Shown: piece by piece, positions 7,056 through 15,430 of the stretch | Position numbering within the stretch: the stretch's first letter is position 1 | Layout of the letters: the number at the start of each line of letters is the position of its first letter | Made by a program: the position numbers and the translations under genes | Notes under the pieces: generated by a model | Seen by the model: the letters and a program-made list of their open reading frames with translations, nothing else | Database searches by the model: none | Told to the model about the DNA's origin: nothing | Assembly: GCA_041875495.1 (NCBI GenBank) | Contig: CP112982.1 | Location: 2,852,001-2,916,000, forward strand | Length of the DNA: 64,000 bases | Direction of reading: 5' to 3' | Origin: Halomonas sp. CH40 | Lineage (GTDB): Bacteria > Pseudomonadota > Gammaproteobacteria > Pseudomonadales > Halomonadaceae

Positions 7056-8669
7056 TTAAACCTCAACCGGCGTTACCAACCCTTGGCGGTAAAGCCCCTG
7101 AAACATATCCATAAGGCTTGTATGCAAAGTGCTGGCGACTTGCTGCGGTTCCTTGGCAAGCTCACTGGGTTTGCCGTTGGACAGCAAGGTGATCTCGCCT
7201 TTTTCGAGTGCCTCTGCGGCGGCTGTTTGCAGTTGTTCGAAAGTCACCGGGGTTTGCAGGCAGCTGCCTAGCACTCGGGCCAGTGGTGTCAAGGCGGCTA
7301 TCTCATGCCAGGGCGAGGTGGCCCAACCGTTCGGGTGGCGCAGGGTTCGCGGGTGCCATTGCCACTTGAACCTGTCAGGTGCCTCTGCGGCGGCCGGGTT
7401 GATAGCAAAATCTGCCATGGCCTCTTCACCCTGGGCGCGAATGCGTACATGGCTGCGAATCACATAGGTTTCCACCAGCGCCAGGGTAGCGGCTCGGGCA
7501 TCCTGCCCTTTCGCCAGTTCACCGCTGGCTTCAAGTACACCGACAAGTTGCTCAAACGTCAGCGTGGCGGGGTAAGCCTTTGAAAGTGCCTCTACAAAGG
7601 CATATTCCAGGGCATTTGGGGCAATTTGGCCGCCCCGCCAGTCGGTGTAGAGCGTTGGCTGGCGGGTGTCGCCTGCCATCTTGTTCTCAAAGAAGATACC
7701 GGCTACCTGCAGCTGCTCAAGGCGCTTGGCATCCAGGCCGTAGCGGATCTTTGCTTGGTTGGCCTTGGGTATCAGCAGCGTCTGGCGGAAAGCCCGATTG
7801 GTCACGAAATCGAGATATTGCTCAAGTTGTTCCTGCTGTTTGACTTCCTTGCTTAACGGCTCGGCAATGGAGGCTGCGTAATTGTTCAGGAACATGATGT
7901 GAGGCTCTGCCTCAGCCAGATACCACAGGTTGTACTCGCCTGCCAGAGCCACAAAATCCTTGAAGTACATAGGTTGGTTGCAGGGTTCAAGAAACTCATG
8001 CAACAGGTAGCTGGCTTTACCCTGGCGTATCTTGTCAGCATTTTCATCCAGCACTTTACGCATCACGCTTTGTTCAGGGCTGACCTGCTGGAGAAAATCG
8101 ATCATTCCTATCGCGTAGGAGAGTTTTTCGTCCCCTGTGGTGCGCTTGGCGCCGCGCAGCAGCATGGCATCGCGGATGATCTCCTTGGTTTTCCAACCGG
8201 GATAGGTGTTATAGCTGATATAGGCAATGCCATTGTCACTGAGGTTTTCTGAGCAGACCCGCAAAATGGCCTGCTGGACGGAGGCGGGCACCCAGCTGAA
8301 CACCCCGTGGCAGATGATGTAATCGTAGGGTGTGTCTGCCTTGCCAACCTCTTCAATACTGGCCGCCTGCAGGCGAACATTGGTCAGGCCGAGCTCATCC
8401 AGCCGCGCCTGACCTTGCTGGATCTGCACCTCGGAAAGGTCGATTCCGACGACCTGAGCTTGTGGGTGGCGGGCAGCAAAGGGGAAAATATTTTCCCCTG
8501 CCGAACAGCCGATTTCCAGCACCCTGGCGGTGGCTGGGTCGGGCGCTGCCAGACCGAACAGAAAGGCCAGGGCGTGCAAATGCTCAGGCGCCGTTTGAGC
8601 AAAGGGGTGCGATTCATAAGGAACGCTGTCATAGCTTTGCTGCAGCTGGGAAACGAGTTCTGTGGTCAT
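7056..8669 (-). CDS. SAM-dependent methyltransferase with methyltransferase regulatory domain
   Basis: A 537-residue two-part protein. Residues 1-200 form a class I methyltransferase with motif I VLEIGCSAGENIFPFA and the acidic ribose contact VVGIDLS. Residues about 210-300 match the 'methyltransferase regulatory domain' (EFLEPCNQPMYFKDFVALAGE), followed by a C-terminal region of the kind found in this family (PKANQAKIRYGLDAKRLEQL onward). Members are often cytosolic and uncharacterised; the substrate is unknown. It is monocistronic, convergent with the YnfA-like gene and 108 bp downstream of the Ldh-family gene. A 14-base tandem duplication (GAAGAACCTTGGC plus one base) lies in that gap at about 8743-8770. 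Confidence 0.85.
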   Translation of the reverse strand: MTTELVSQLQQSYDSVPYESHPFAQTAPEHLHALAFLFGLAAPDPATARVLEIGCSAGENIFPFAARHPQAQVVGIDLSEVQIQQGQARLDELGLTNVRLQAASIEEVGKADTPYDYIICHGVFSWVPASVQQAILRVCSENLSDNGIAYISYNTYPGWKTKEIIRDAMLLRGAKRTTGDEKLSYAIGMIDFLQQVSPEQSVMRKVLDENADKIRQGKASYLLHEFLEPCNQPMYFKDFVALAGEYNLWYLAEAEPHIMFLNNYAASIAEPLSKEVKQQEQLEQYLDFVTNRAFRQTLLIPKANQAKIRYGLDAKRLEQLQVAGIFFENKMAGDTRQPTLYTDWRGGQIAPNALEYAFVEALSKAYPATLTFEQLVGVLEASGELAKGQDARAATLALVETYVIRSHVRIRAQGEEAMADFAINPAAAEAPDRFKWQWHPRTLRHPNGWATSPWHEIAALTPLARVLGSCLQTPVTFEQLQTAAAEALEKGEITLLSNGKPSELAKEPQQVASTLHTSLMDMFQGLYRQGLVTPVEV

Positions 8670-8777
8670 AGTCCATTACTGTGTTGTCAGTGCGCCAAAA
8701 GCCTTCTTGGCACACCGGGTTGAACATGGATAAACGCACCGCTGAAGAACCTTGGCCGAAGAACCTTGGCTGATGAT

Positions 8778-9770
8778 TCAGGCCGCCACGCTGGCAAGCT
8801 CGATCACCCGGTTCCATAGCGCATCGGGCACCTCAATCAGCGTTTTCTCCTCTCGCACCGCGCCGGGCAGGCGGGCTTCTGGCTGTTCGTTCACGGCTTC
8901 TGCCAAGCGGGCAAAGCGTTCATCGAAATGATCCCCGAAGGTGCTGGGGTCAAGCAGCAGGTAGCATTGCCCCAGATCGTGAGGGGCGCCTTCCGGTGCT
9001 TTGAGCGCTTTGACATCCAGCGAGTTCACCCCTCCGGCAATCCCCGCCGCCAGCAGTTCGGCCAGCAGGCCAAAGCCCCAGCCTTTATAGCCGCCCGCGC
9101 TTACCAGGGAACCGCCCAGCGCCGCTTCGGGGTCAGTGGTCGGGTTGCCTTCTGCGTCAATCGCCCAGCCTTCAGGAATCGGCTCGCCCGCTGCTTTAGC
9201 CATGGTGATCTTGCCAAGGGCAACCGCTGAGGTTGAAAAATCAAAATGCAGGCGCAGCGGGTCACCAGCCTGGCTGCCTGGCACGCTCAGAGCAATCGGG
9301 TTGGTACCAATAGCCGCTTTTGTGCCACCGGGGGGTGCCACTATCGGTGAGGCATTGGTAAAGCCAAGGCCTATCAGGCCGTGGGCGGCTATCTGTTCGG
9401 TGAAGTAACCCAATGAGGTGCAGGTGTGCGCGTGGCGAACTGCCAGCATGGCTATCCCCTGCGCCTGGGCAGCGGCAACCGCTACCGGTAGCGCCTCGGC
9501 AAAGGCGGGCTGGGCAAAACCGTAGCTGGCATTTGCCAGCACAGAGGCTGGTCGGGGCTGGCTGATCGCCGGTTTGGCATCACCCTTCACCCGCCCGGAT
9601 ACCAACTGCAGGCAATAGCTTTCCAGATAATACAGACCACAGATCACGTTGCCCACGGCCTCTGCCCGGCGCACCGCATGGGCCACGGCGGCGGCAGGCG
9701 TTGGCTCGGCACCATGGGCAATTAACGCACGGTGGGTAGCTGCTTCAATCTCGTCTAGAGTGACCTGCAT
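8778..9770 (-). CDS. Ldh family (malate/L-lactate type) oxidoreductase
   Basis: A 330-residue NAD(P)-dependent dehydrogenase of the MDH2/YlbC/YbiC family, cytosolic, acting on 2-hydroxy or cyclic imino acids. Family sequences seen are RHAHTCTSLGYFTEQIA (catalytic His region), GLGFTNASPIVAPPGG and GTNPIALSVPG, and GYKGWGFGLLAELLA. These also occur in delta-1-piperideine-2-carboxylate/pyrroline-2-carboxylate reductases, so an imino-acid reductase role is possible. The ATG at 9770 follows GAGGTG and is preferred to the GTG six bases earlier. No operon partner is evident; the LysE-type gene downstream is 91 bp away beyond its own promoter-sized gap. Confidence 0.87.
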   Translation of the reverse strand: MQVTLDEIEAATHRALIAHGAEPTPAAAVAHAVRRAEAVGNVICGLYYLESYCLQLVSGRVKGDAKPAISQPRPASVLANASYGFAQPAFAEALPVAVAAAQAQGIAMLAVRHAHTCTSLGYFTEQIAAHGLIGLGFTNASPIVAPPGGTKAAIGTNPIALSVPGSQAGDPLRLHFDFSTSAVALGKITMAKAAGEPIPEGWAIDAEGNPTTDPEAALGGSLVSAGGYKGWGFGLLAELLAAGIAGGVNSLDVKALKAPEGAPHDLGQCYLLLDPSTFGDHFDERFARLAEAVNEQPEARLPGAVREEKTLIEVPDALWNRVIELASVAA

Positions 9771-9867
9771 GGGCACCTCATCATTATCAGTTGTTATTAC
9801 AGTCAGCCATGTTTCTTATCTGACATTATCAGTCACTTTATCAGCTATGCATTATATAGCGCTCATT

Positions 9868-10479
9868 TTATGTTCGCAGCGGCAGTGCGGCACCAATGAT
9901 CATAAAAACGCCACCGCAGGTGCGGTTAAAGCCGCGGCCAACCTTCTTCAGCCAGTGGCGAATGCGGTTAGCCATGTTGGCCAGCAAGCCTTCCACCAGG
10001 CATTCAATCGCCACAAAGGTGCTCGCCAGGATAAAGAATTGCACCACCAGGCTGCGCTGCGGATCAATAAACTGGGGCAGAAAAGCGCTGAAAAACAGCA
10101 GCACCTTGGGATTGGTAATGGAAGAAAGCGCGCCTTGGCGATAGAGCTGCCAGCCGTTGGTCAGGTGCGTATTGACGACCAGATCGCCGCTGATCGGCGG
10201 TGACCGCCAGACCTGAATCCCTAGCCAGACCAAGTAAGCCCCGCCGACCCACTTGAGCACCGTCAGCCAGACGATCGAGGATTTGACCAGTGCCCCGATA
10301 CCGAAAAGGCACAGGGCGATAATCAGGAAAAACCCGGTGGCCCCCCCAGCAATGGTAAACAGGGTTTTACGGCTGCCGTGGAGTGCCCCATGGGTCAGGG
10401 CCAGCAGACTGTTTGGCCCCGGCGAAAGTGACAAACCGATGCAGGCCACCAGGTACAGCAGCCAGGTGTTGAACAGCAT
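9868..10479 (-). CDS. LysE/RhtB family amino-acid exporter
   Basis: A 203-residue inner-membrane protein with about six hydrophobic segments. The family motif SPGPNSLLALTHGALHGSRK appears near residue 20, followed by GGATGFFLII and, later, NPKVLLFFSAFLPQFID. Such proteins export amino acids (lysine, homoserine, threonine) or derivatives in exchange for protons. The substrate cannot be assigned. It lies between the Ldh-family gene and the TlpA-like gene at the distal end of the oxidase locus, all on the minus strand, but a 25-bp gap from the latter leaves open read-through from the oxidase operon. Confidence 0.9.
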   Translation of the reverse strand: MLFNTWLLYLVACIGLSLSPGPNSLLALTHGALHGSRKTLFTIAGGATGFFLIIALCLFGIGALVKSSIVWLTVLKWVGGAYLVWLGIQVWRSPPISGDLVVNTHLTNGWQLYRQGALSSITNPKVLLFFSAFLPQFIDPQRSLVVQFFILASTFVAIECLVEGLLANMANRIRHWLKKVGRGFNRTCGGVFMIIGAALPLRT

Positions 10480-10504
10480 GAGGGTGCCTCATCAATGGGG
10501 GAGT

Positions 10505-10999
10505 TTAGTCAAGATAGCGCTGCACGAAGCGTGCCAACTGGTCATCCTCCAGTTCACCGGCGTGCTGATCAACCAGGCGACCGTCGGCATCATAGAAGAG
10601 AGTGGTCGGAACACCGCGCACTTGCAAGGCCTGCTGGGCGGTGTAAACAGGGTCCAGCAGGGTATGTTCAAAGCGAATCTTGGTGCTTTGCATGTAATCG
10701 TTAATGACCTGAAGCGTTTCACCCTGATTGACCAACACCATGGTCAGGCCGTCGTATTGTGCATACTTTTCGAGCATCGGCATTTCACGTCGGCAAAAGG
10801 TGCACCAGCTTGCCCAGAAGTTGATCACCAGCGGCTGGCCCTGAAAGTCTTTCAGGTTAACCGTTTGGCCATCCAGGGTGGTGAGGGTCAGCGAATCCGG
10901 CAGGCGGGGGGCCGGCTTGAAATAGTAGGCGCCCCAGCCTGCGGCGGCACCCAATATCAGCACCGTGGCGATGACAATAGCGATGGATGAGCGCCGCAT
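10505..10999 (-). CDS. TlpA-type thiol-disulfide reductase linked to oxidase assembly
   Basis: A 164-residue membrane-anchored thioredoxin-fold protein. Residues 5-25 form the anchor; the active site is WASWCTFCRRE with C66 and C69; the cis-proline loop is RGVPTT. It sits 17 bp after ctaB, where related loci often carry a SCO/SenC copper chaperone. It lacks the SCO copper motif, but TlpA proteins can reduce the CuA-site cysteines of subunit II before copper is loaded. I infer that role here from position; a general periplasmic reductase is the alternative. Confidence 0.85.
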   Translation of the reverse strand: MRRSSIAIVIATVLILGAAAGWGAYYFKPAPRLPDSLTLTTLDGQTVNLKDFQGQPLVINFWASWCTFCRREMPMLEKYAQYDGLTMVLVNQGETLQVINDYMQSTKIRFEHTLLDPVYTAQQALQVRGVPTTLFYDADGRLVDQHAGELEDDQLARFVQRYLD

Positions 11000-11016
11000 A
11001 AGGATCCCTCAAGTGA

Positions 11017-11937
11017 TTAGCCCATCAGGGCCAGATAATGGTCCAGCAGCAACCAGCCAAACAGATACATGATGTAGCGGATGGAAAACCAGAAGGCGCC
11101 CAGCGGAGCCTTCGGGTCATCGCCGCGCCAGACTTTCCAGTTCCAGTACATGAACCGGCCGTTGAGCCCTATGACCCCAAGCAGATAGACCCAGCCACTC
11201 ATGCCCGTTGCAAATGGCAGAAGCGTGGCGGCCACCGTCAACCAGCCGTACAGCCAAAGCTGCAGGCGGGTGAAGCTGTTACCGTGGGTGACCGGCAGCA
11301 TTGGCACACCGGCAGCGGCGTATTCTTCGCGCTTGTGGATGGCCAATGCCCAGAAATGCGGGGGCGTCCAGGCAAAGATGATCAGCACCAGCAGCAAGGC
11401 ATCCGGGCTTAGCTGGCCGGTCATGGCCGTCCAGCCCAGCAGGGGCGGTGATGCCCCGGCCAGCCCGCCAATGGTGATGTTCTGCGGCGTGGCGTGTTTC
11501 AGAAAAGCGGTGTATATCACCGCGTAGCCCAAGAGTGCTGATGCGGTCAGTATGGCGGTCAGCGGATTGACTTCACTCCACAAAAACCCCAGGCCCGCTA
11601 ACGACAGCAGACAGGCATAGGCTGCCGCCTGCCAATCACCAATCCGGCCTTCTGCCACCGGGCGCCGGGAGGTTCTCAGCATCAGCTTGTCCAGACGCCG
11701 ATCCAGCAGGTGGTTGAAGGCCGCCGCGCCCATTGCCGCCAGGCCAATCCCCACCAGCCCGGTCATGGCCAGCCAGATATCCGGCAGCCCCGGTACGGCC
11801 AGCGCCATGCCAACGGCGGCACATACCAGCATTACCAGCACCACGCGAGGCTTACCCAGTTCAAAGTAGTCTCTGACCAGGTTTAAGTACACTGCCAGTT
11901 CCTGCTTTGGATCTATTACCAGTCCTGTATTACGCAT
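11017..11937 (-). CDS. ctaB: protoheme IX farnesyltransferase (heme O synthase)
   Basis: A 306-residue polytopic UbiA-family prenyltransferase that adds the farnesyl tail to heme B for the aa3 oxidase. The start region DYFELGKPRVV, the prenyl-diphosphate motif NHLLDRRLDKLMLRTSRRP, and FAWTPPHFWALAIHKREEYAAAGVPMLP are all diagnostic. The ATG at 11937 follows AGGAAGG and is preferred to the open frame's earlier start. It overlaps the end of ctaA by eight bases, so heme O and heme A synthases are coupled. Confidence 0.96.
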   Translation of the reverse strand: MRNTGLVIDPKQELAVYLNLVRDYFELGKPRVVLVMLVCAAVGMALAVPGLPDIWLAMTGLVGIGLAAMGAAAFNHLLDRRLDKLMLRTSRRPVAEGRIGDWQAAAYACLLSLAGLGFLWSEVNPLTAILTASALLGYAVIYTAFLKHATPQNITIGGLAGASPPLLGWTAMTGQLSPDALLLVLIIFAWTPPHFWALAIHKREEYAAAGVPMLPVTHGNSFTRLQLWLYGWLTVAATLLPFATGMSGWVYLLGVIGLNGRFMYWNWKVWRGDDPKAPLGAFWFSIRYIMYLFGWLLLDHYLALMG

Positions 11938-12988
11938 GAACCACCTTCCTGTCAGCAAAGACCTGCGGTGTGGATTGACGATTACCGAGCGCCCAGCCGC
12001 TATGCAGCAACAGCAGCATCAATACGGCAGCGCCCGCGGTATGCAGCAGCGCCACCGAGAGCGGCAGGGCATTCAACACCAGAATGATGCCCAGTGAGAT
12101 CTGCAGCAGATAGGCGCCCAGCGCCACGCCTAACCAGTGGCGCGCCTGGGCGTGGTTTTTATAGCGCAGCGCCAGGGCCAAAAGCCCCACCCCCAGCAGC
12201 AGCGCCCCAAGGCGATGAGTGTAATGAATGGCGGTGCGTGCCCCGGCGTGCAGTTGGCCGTACAGATAATTGGGGCCGACCTCCTGTGTCAGGTGGAAGC
12301 CTTCATTGAAATCCATATACTCAGGCCACCACTGGTGATTACAGGTAGGAAACCCGCTGCAGGCCACGCCGGCGTAATTGCTGGACGTCCACCCCCCGAG
12401 CGCCACCTGCAAGGCTAACAACACCACCACCAGCCACCAGAGGCCAGGCAGCCTCAAGCTGGGCTGGTGGCTGTCGCGGCAGGCTTTGAGGCGGCGATAT
12501 AGCCAGAAAAAAGTGGCCAGGACACTAAAGCCGCCCATCAGGTGCAGGGTAACGACCTGGGGCCAGAGCTGGAGAGTGACCGTCCAGGCGCCAAAAGCCC
12601 CCTGCAGGCAGATAAGGCCAAGCAATACAAAGCTTGCCAGCAGCGGATAGCCGGGGATATGTCGATTGCGCCACCCCAGCCAGGCCAGCGCCAGGGCTAC
12701 CAGCCCCAGGCCAGAGGCAATATAGCGGTGGAACATTTCAACCCAGGCTTTGAAGGCATCCAGCGGCGCATCCGGGGCGAACCCGGCGGCACGCTCGGCA
12801 TCCGGCACCACCAGGGCGCCATAGCAACCAGGCCAGTCCGGGCAGCCCAGCCCGGCATCCACCAGGCGCGTCCAGACGCCAACCAGAATGACCACAAAGG
12901 TAAAACCCACACCAAGCCCGGCCAGCTGCAAGGCCCGTTGAACAGTATGGCGATCACGTTCCTGAAGATTGCCGTCAGCTATCATCAT
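11930..12988 (-). CDS. ctaA: heme A synthase (CtaA/COX15)
   Basis: A 352-residue eight-helix membrane enzyme converting heme O to heme A. Recognisable are VGVWTRLVDAGLGCPDWPGCYG, FHRYIASGLG, TLHLMGGF and IHYTHRLGAL, which carry the heme-binding histidines, and the paired cysteines around CSGFPTC. AAGGGG precedes the ATG. It lies downstream of a gap with short tandem repeats and upstream of ctaB in the oxidase locus. Confidence 0.95.
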   Translation of the reverse strand: MMIADGNLQERDRHTVQRALQLAGLGVGFTFVVILVGVWTRLVDAGLGCPDWPGCYGALVVPDAERAAGFAPDAPLDAFKAWVEMFHRYIASGLGLVALALAWLGWRNRHIPGYPLLASFVLLGLICLQGAFGAWTVTLQLWPQVVTLHLMGGFSVLATFFWLYRRLKACRDSHQPSLRLPGLWWLVVVLLALQVALGGWTSSNYAGVACSGFPTCNHQWWPEYMDFNEGFHLTQEVGPNYLYGQLHAGARTAIHYTHRLGALLLGVGLLALALRYKNHAQARHWLGVALGAYLLQISLGIILVLNALPLSVALLHTAGAAVLMLLLLHSGWALGNRQSTPQVFADRKVVHA

Positions 12989-13007
12989 AGCGACCCCTTG
13001 TTATTGT

Positions 13008-13063
13008 TATCCGGGTATATCTTTTTCCGGGTCATATGGTTTTCCGGGTATATGGTTTTCCGG
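13008..13063. repeat. imperfect tandem repeat upstream of ctaA
   Basis: Three and a half copies of a 16-17-base unit with the core TTTCCGGGTATATGGT, starting at about 13008, 13024, 13041 and 13057. It fills the short gap between the ctaA start and the upstream gene. It may be a leader element of ctaA or a slippage product. Confidence 0.6.
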
Positions 13064-13067
13064 CCGG

Positions 13068-13583
13068 TTACTCCGGATTGCGTTTCAGCAAACGCGCCAG
13101 ATCCTTATGCACATCCTCTATGTCAGGGAGCGCCGCATAGCGGGTCACCACGAGGCCCTGAGGGTCGACCAGCCAGACCTGAAAGTCCTCCACCCATGAC
13201 GGCGGGCTGCCTTGCCATTGCAGGTTGGCCTCTCCCGGCAACACCTTCTGTTGCTGCTCACTCAGGCGCAGGCGCTCTACCCGGATTGCTTTGCGCCCCA
13301 AGGCTCTGTGCATCCGCCACCATTGGTCCGCCTGAGCCTGGCAGTCGGTGGCACAGGCTTGCGGTGCGCTCCACACCAGTGACCAGCGCTCATTGCTGGC
13401 CTGCCATTCCAGCGGCCACTGGTTCAAGGGCGGCAGCTGATGATCCAGCTCCCCCCGGGCCACATCGCTCTGCGGGATACCGACCTGCCAGTGCAGCATC
13501 GCCCAGGCAACCGGCACGGGCGCCCCCAGCACCACTATCAACACAATAAGCTGCAGTTTGGCTTTCATAGTCTCTCCCCTCAT
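13068..13583 (-). CDS. membrane-anchored protein of the oxidase locus, unknown function
   Basis: A 171-residue protein with one N-terminal hydrophobic segment (LQLIVLIVVLGAPVPVAWAM) and a periplasmic part. Proteins of this size and position lie between SURF1 and ctaA in related gammaproteobacterial oxidase loci, and I regard it as that conserved but uncharacterised member. The segment VEDFQVWLVDPQGLVVTRYA resembles the C-terminal half of thioredoxin/SCO-like folds without a CXXC. Two starts are plausible: ATG 13583, which overlaps the SURF1 stop as ATGA after GAGGAG, and ATG 13568 after GGGGAGAG. Confidence 0.75.
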   Translation of the reverse strand: MRGETMKAKLQLIVLIVVLGAPVPVAWAMLHWQVGIPQSDVARGELDHQLPPLNQWPLEWQASNERWSLVWSAPQACATDCQAQADQWWRMHRALGRKAIRVERLRLSEQQQKVLPGEANLQWQGSPPSWVEDFQVWLVDPQGLVVTRYAALPDIEDVHKDLARLLKRNPE

Positions 13584-14347
13584 GCTCTCTCCTCACGGCG
13601 GTTGTGAGGCTTGTCTTGATAAAGCACCCGGTGCCCGACCACGCCCATCACCAACGCCAAAAGCGCCAGCAAGAGCCACTGAACGGCATAGCCAATGTGC
13701 CGCTCGGGAGGCATCTGGCTGGGCTTCCACCAGCTGGCCAGCTTGCCCTCGCCGGCATTCTGGTGCAGCACGCCCTGAAAATGCGCTTGCGTCAGCGCTT
13801 GCCAGGGGCTTAGCGCAATCGATTGCAGGCGGTTACCTTCGCGGTTCTCCCCCAACACCAGATTGCCTGACTGGAGATGCTGCCAGACACCGCTGATTTC
13901 CTGTGGCCCCTGCGGTGTGCTGACCTCCGGCTCGACACTGCGATCCACCACGGTGGGCATAAAACCACGCTGAACAAGCCACCAGTGGCCGCTATCCGCC
14001 ACGAAGGGCGTCAGTACCGCGACTCCGACCTGCCCTTCCAGCACCCGGTTATCCAGCCATAGGGTCTGTTCGCCCAGAAAGTAGCCAGAGAGCGTTACCT
14101 TGGCCAGATTGGCGGGGGCCGCCTGGGGGTTGTGCAGCCTTTCAGTAGCGGCTTGCTGAGCGATCAACTGGGTTTTCTCTGCGGCCCGCTGCCACTGCCA
14201 GTGAGCCAGCAAGAGCCCCACCACCGTCAGGCTCACCCAGAGCGCCCACCAGCCCGTCAGGCTGACAAGGCGTTTGACCTGGCGGCGGTTATTTGGTCGA
14301 CTGAATGCCCTGCCATTTCTGCGCTTCAGCGCTGTGGAGTTGAACAT
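13580..14347 (-). CDS. SURF1 family oxidase assembly protein
   Basis: A 255-residue protein with two membrane helices, near residues 30-52 (TGWWALWVSLTVVGLLLAHW) and 215-240 (YAVQWLLLALLALVMGVVG). Family sequences are WQWQRAAEK, LSGYFL, VGVAVLTPF and LVQRGFMP. SURF1 helps insert heme A into subunit I. The ATG at 14347 has AGGAG eight bases upstream; the longer open frame starts in sequence belonging to the opposite-strand gene. This ATG and the divergent gene's ATG share the palindrome CATG, so the two start codons overlap on opposite strands. Confidence 0.9.
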   Translation of the reverse strand: MFNSTALKRRNGRAFSRPNNRRQVKRLVSLTGWWALWVSLTVVGLLLAHWQWQRAAEKTQLIAQQAATERLHNPQAAPANLAKVTLSGYFLGEQTLWLDNRVLEGQVGVAVLTPFVADSGHWWLVQRGFMPTVVDRSVEPEVSTPQGPQEISGVWQHLQSGNLVLGENREGNRLQSIALSPWQALTQAHFQGVLHQNAGEGKLASWWKPSQMPPERHIGYAVQWLLLALLALVMGVVGHRVLYQDKPHNRREERA

Positions 14348-14534
14348 GCTAAAGCTCCTGATCGCCCTTACCTTTATCGCCATGCTGGCCAGCCTGGCTG
14401 CAGGCGCCGGTTTTCTGCTCAAGGATGCCTCCAGTTCCAGGCGGACGCTGACCTCTCTGAAACTGCGCATCACCCTGGCCGTGGTGCTGATGCTGCTGTT
14501 GATCTATGGGTTTTCCCAGGGCCAGCTCAGCTAG
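14346..14534 (+). CDS. small twin-helix membrane protein (DUF2909 type)
   Basis: A 62-residue protein with two hydrophobic helices (residues 3-22 and 43-57) separated by KDASSSRRTLTSLKLRI, the pattern of the DUF2909 'twin transmembrane' family found in oxidase loci. It is the only plus-strand gene inside the minus-strand oxidase cluster. GGAG stands six bases before the ATG. Its start codon overlaps that of SURF1 within CATG, so each gene's Shine-Dalgarno sequence lies inside the other's coding or leader sequence. Function unknown. Confidence 0.8.
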   Translation: MLKLLIALTFIAMLASLAAGAGFLLKDASSSRRTLTSLKLRITLAVVLMLLLIYGFSQGQLS

Positions 14535-14572
14535 GCGAGCGGCTTTAGAAAACCGATCTCAGAAAACCTATT

Positions 14573-15430
14573 TCAAAAAACATAGACAAACAGGAAGAGG
14601 CCAATCCAGACCACATCCACAAAGTGCCAGTACCAGGCACCGGCTTCGAAGGCAAAGTGGTTGTCCGCACTGAAATGGCCTTTCAGCACGCGGACCAGCA
14701 GTACCGCAAGGACAATGGCACCAATGGTGACGTGCAGGCCATGAAACCCTGTCAGCATGAAAAAGGTCGAGCCGTAGATACCCGCTTGCAGCGTCAGGCC
14801 AAGATGATTCCAGGCTTCCACGTACTCGACGCCCTGAACCACCAGAAACACCAACCCCAACAGCAAGGTGACGATCAGCCATTGGCGCAGCCTGGGCCGG
14901 TCGCCCGCTTTCAGCGCATGATGGGCAATGGTGAGCGTCACACTGGAGGTCACCAGGATCAGGGTGTTGATCAGCGGTAACTTCCAGGGGTTAACGACTT
15001 CCCACGGGCCACCAATGCTCGGGTCCGGGGTATCCATCAAGGGCCAGCTGGCGGTGAACTCCGGCCACAGCAGCGCAGTAACGCCCTTGGCGCCCTCGCC
15101 ATCCAGCCAGGGCACGGCAAATACCCGGACGTAGAAAAGCGCCCCGAAAAAGGCCGCAAAGAACATCACTTCCGAGAAGATGAACCAGGCCATTCCCTGG
15201 CGGAAGGAGCGATCCATCTGGCTATCGTAGAGCCCGCCCATGGATTCATTGACCACATCCCTGAACCAGCCCGCCATCACCAGAGCAATCCCCACCAGCC
15301 CTACCACCAAAAACGGCAGGCCCGTTCCATAGCTCATCAGGGAACCGGCACCAATGGCGGTACTGCCAATCACTACCACGGCAATGATGGGCCACTTACT
15401 GGTAGGGGGAACATAATACTGACTAGTCAT
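14573..15430 (-). CDS. coxC: cytochrome c oxidase subunit III
   Basis: A 285-residue seven-helix subunit of the aa3 oxidase. Family sequences include GWFRDVVNESM, GMAWFIFSEVMFFAAFFGALFY, NTLILVTSSVTLTIAHHAL, and FHGLHVTIG with the lipid-binding and structural histidines. The ATG at 15430 has GGGAGG five bases upstream and overlaps ctaG by eight bases. Downstream on the same strand comes SURF1 after the opposite-strand DUF2909-type gene. Confidence 0.96.
   Translation of the reverse strand: MTSQYYVPPTSKWPIIAVVVIGSTAIGAGSLMSYGTGLPFLVVGLVGIALVMAGWFRDVVNESMGGLYDSQMDRSFRQGMAWFIFSEVMFFAAFFGALFYVRVFAVPWLDGEGAKGVTALLWPEFTASWPLMDTPDPSIGGPWEVVNPWKLPLINTLILVTSSVTLTIAHHALKAGDRPRLRQWLIVTLLLGLVFLVVQGVEYVEAWNHLGLTLQAGIYGSTFFMLTGFHGLHVTIGAIVLAVLLVRVLKGHFSADNHFAFEAGAWYWHFVDVVWIGLFLFVYVF

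Noticed and set aside
12542..13549. A 335-codon plus-strand open frame across ctaA and its upstream gene.
   Set aside because: It is antisense to well-recognised genes, proline/arginine-rich and without any family resemblance; a shadow of GC-rich coding.
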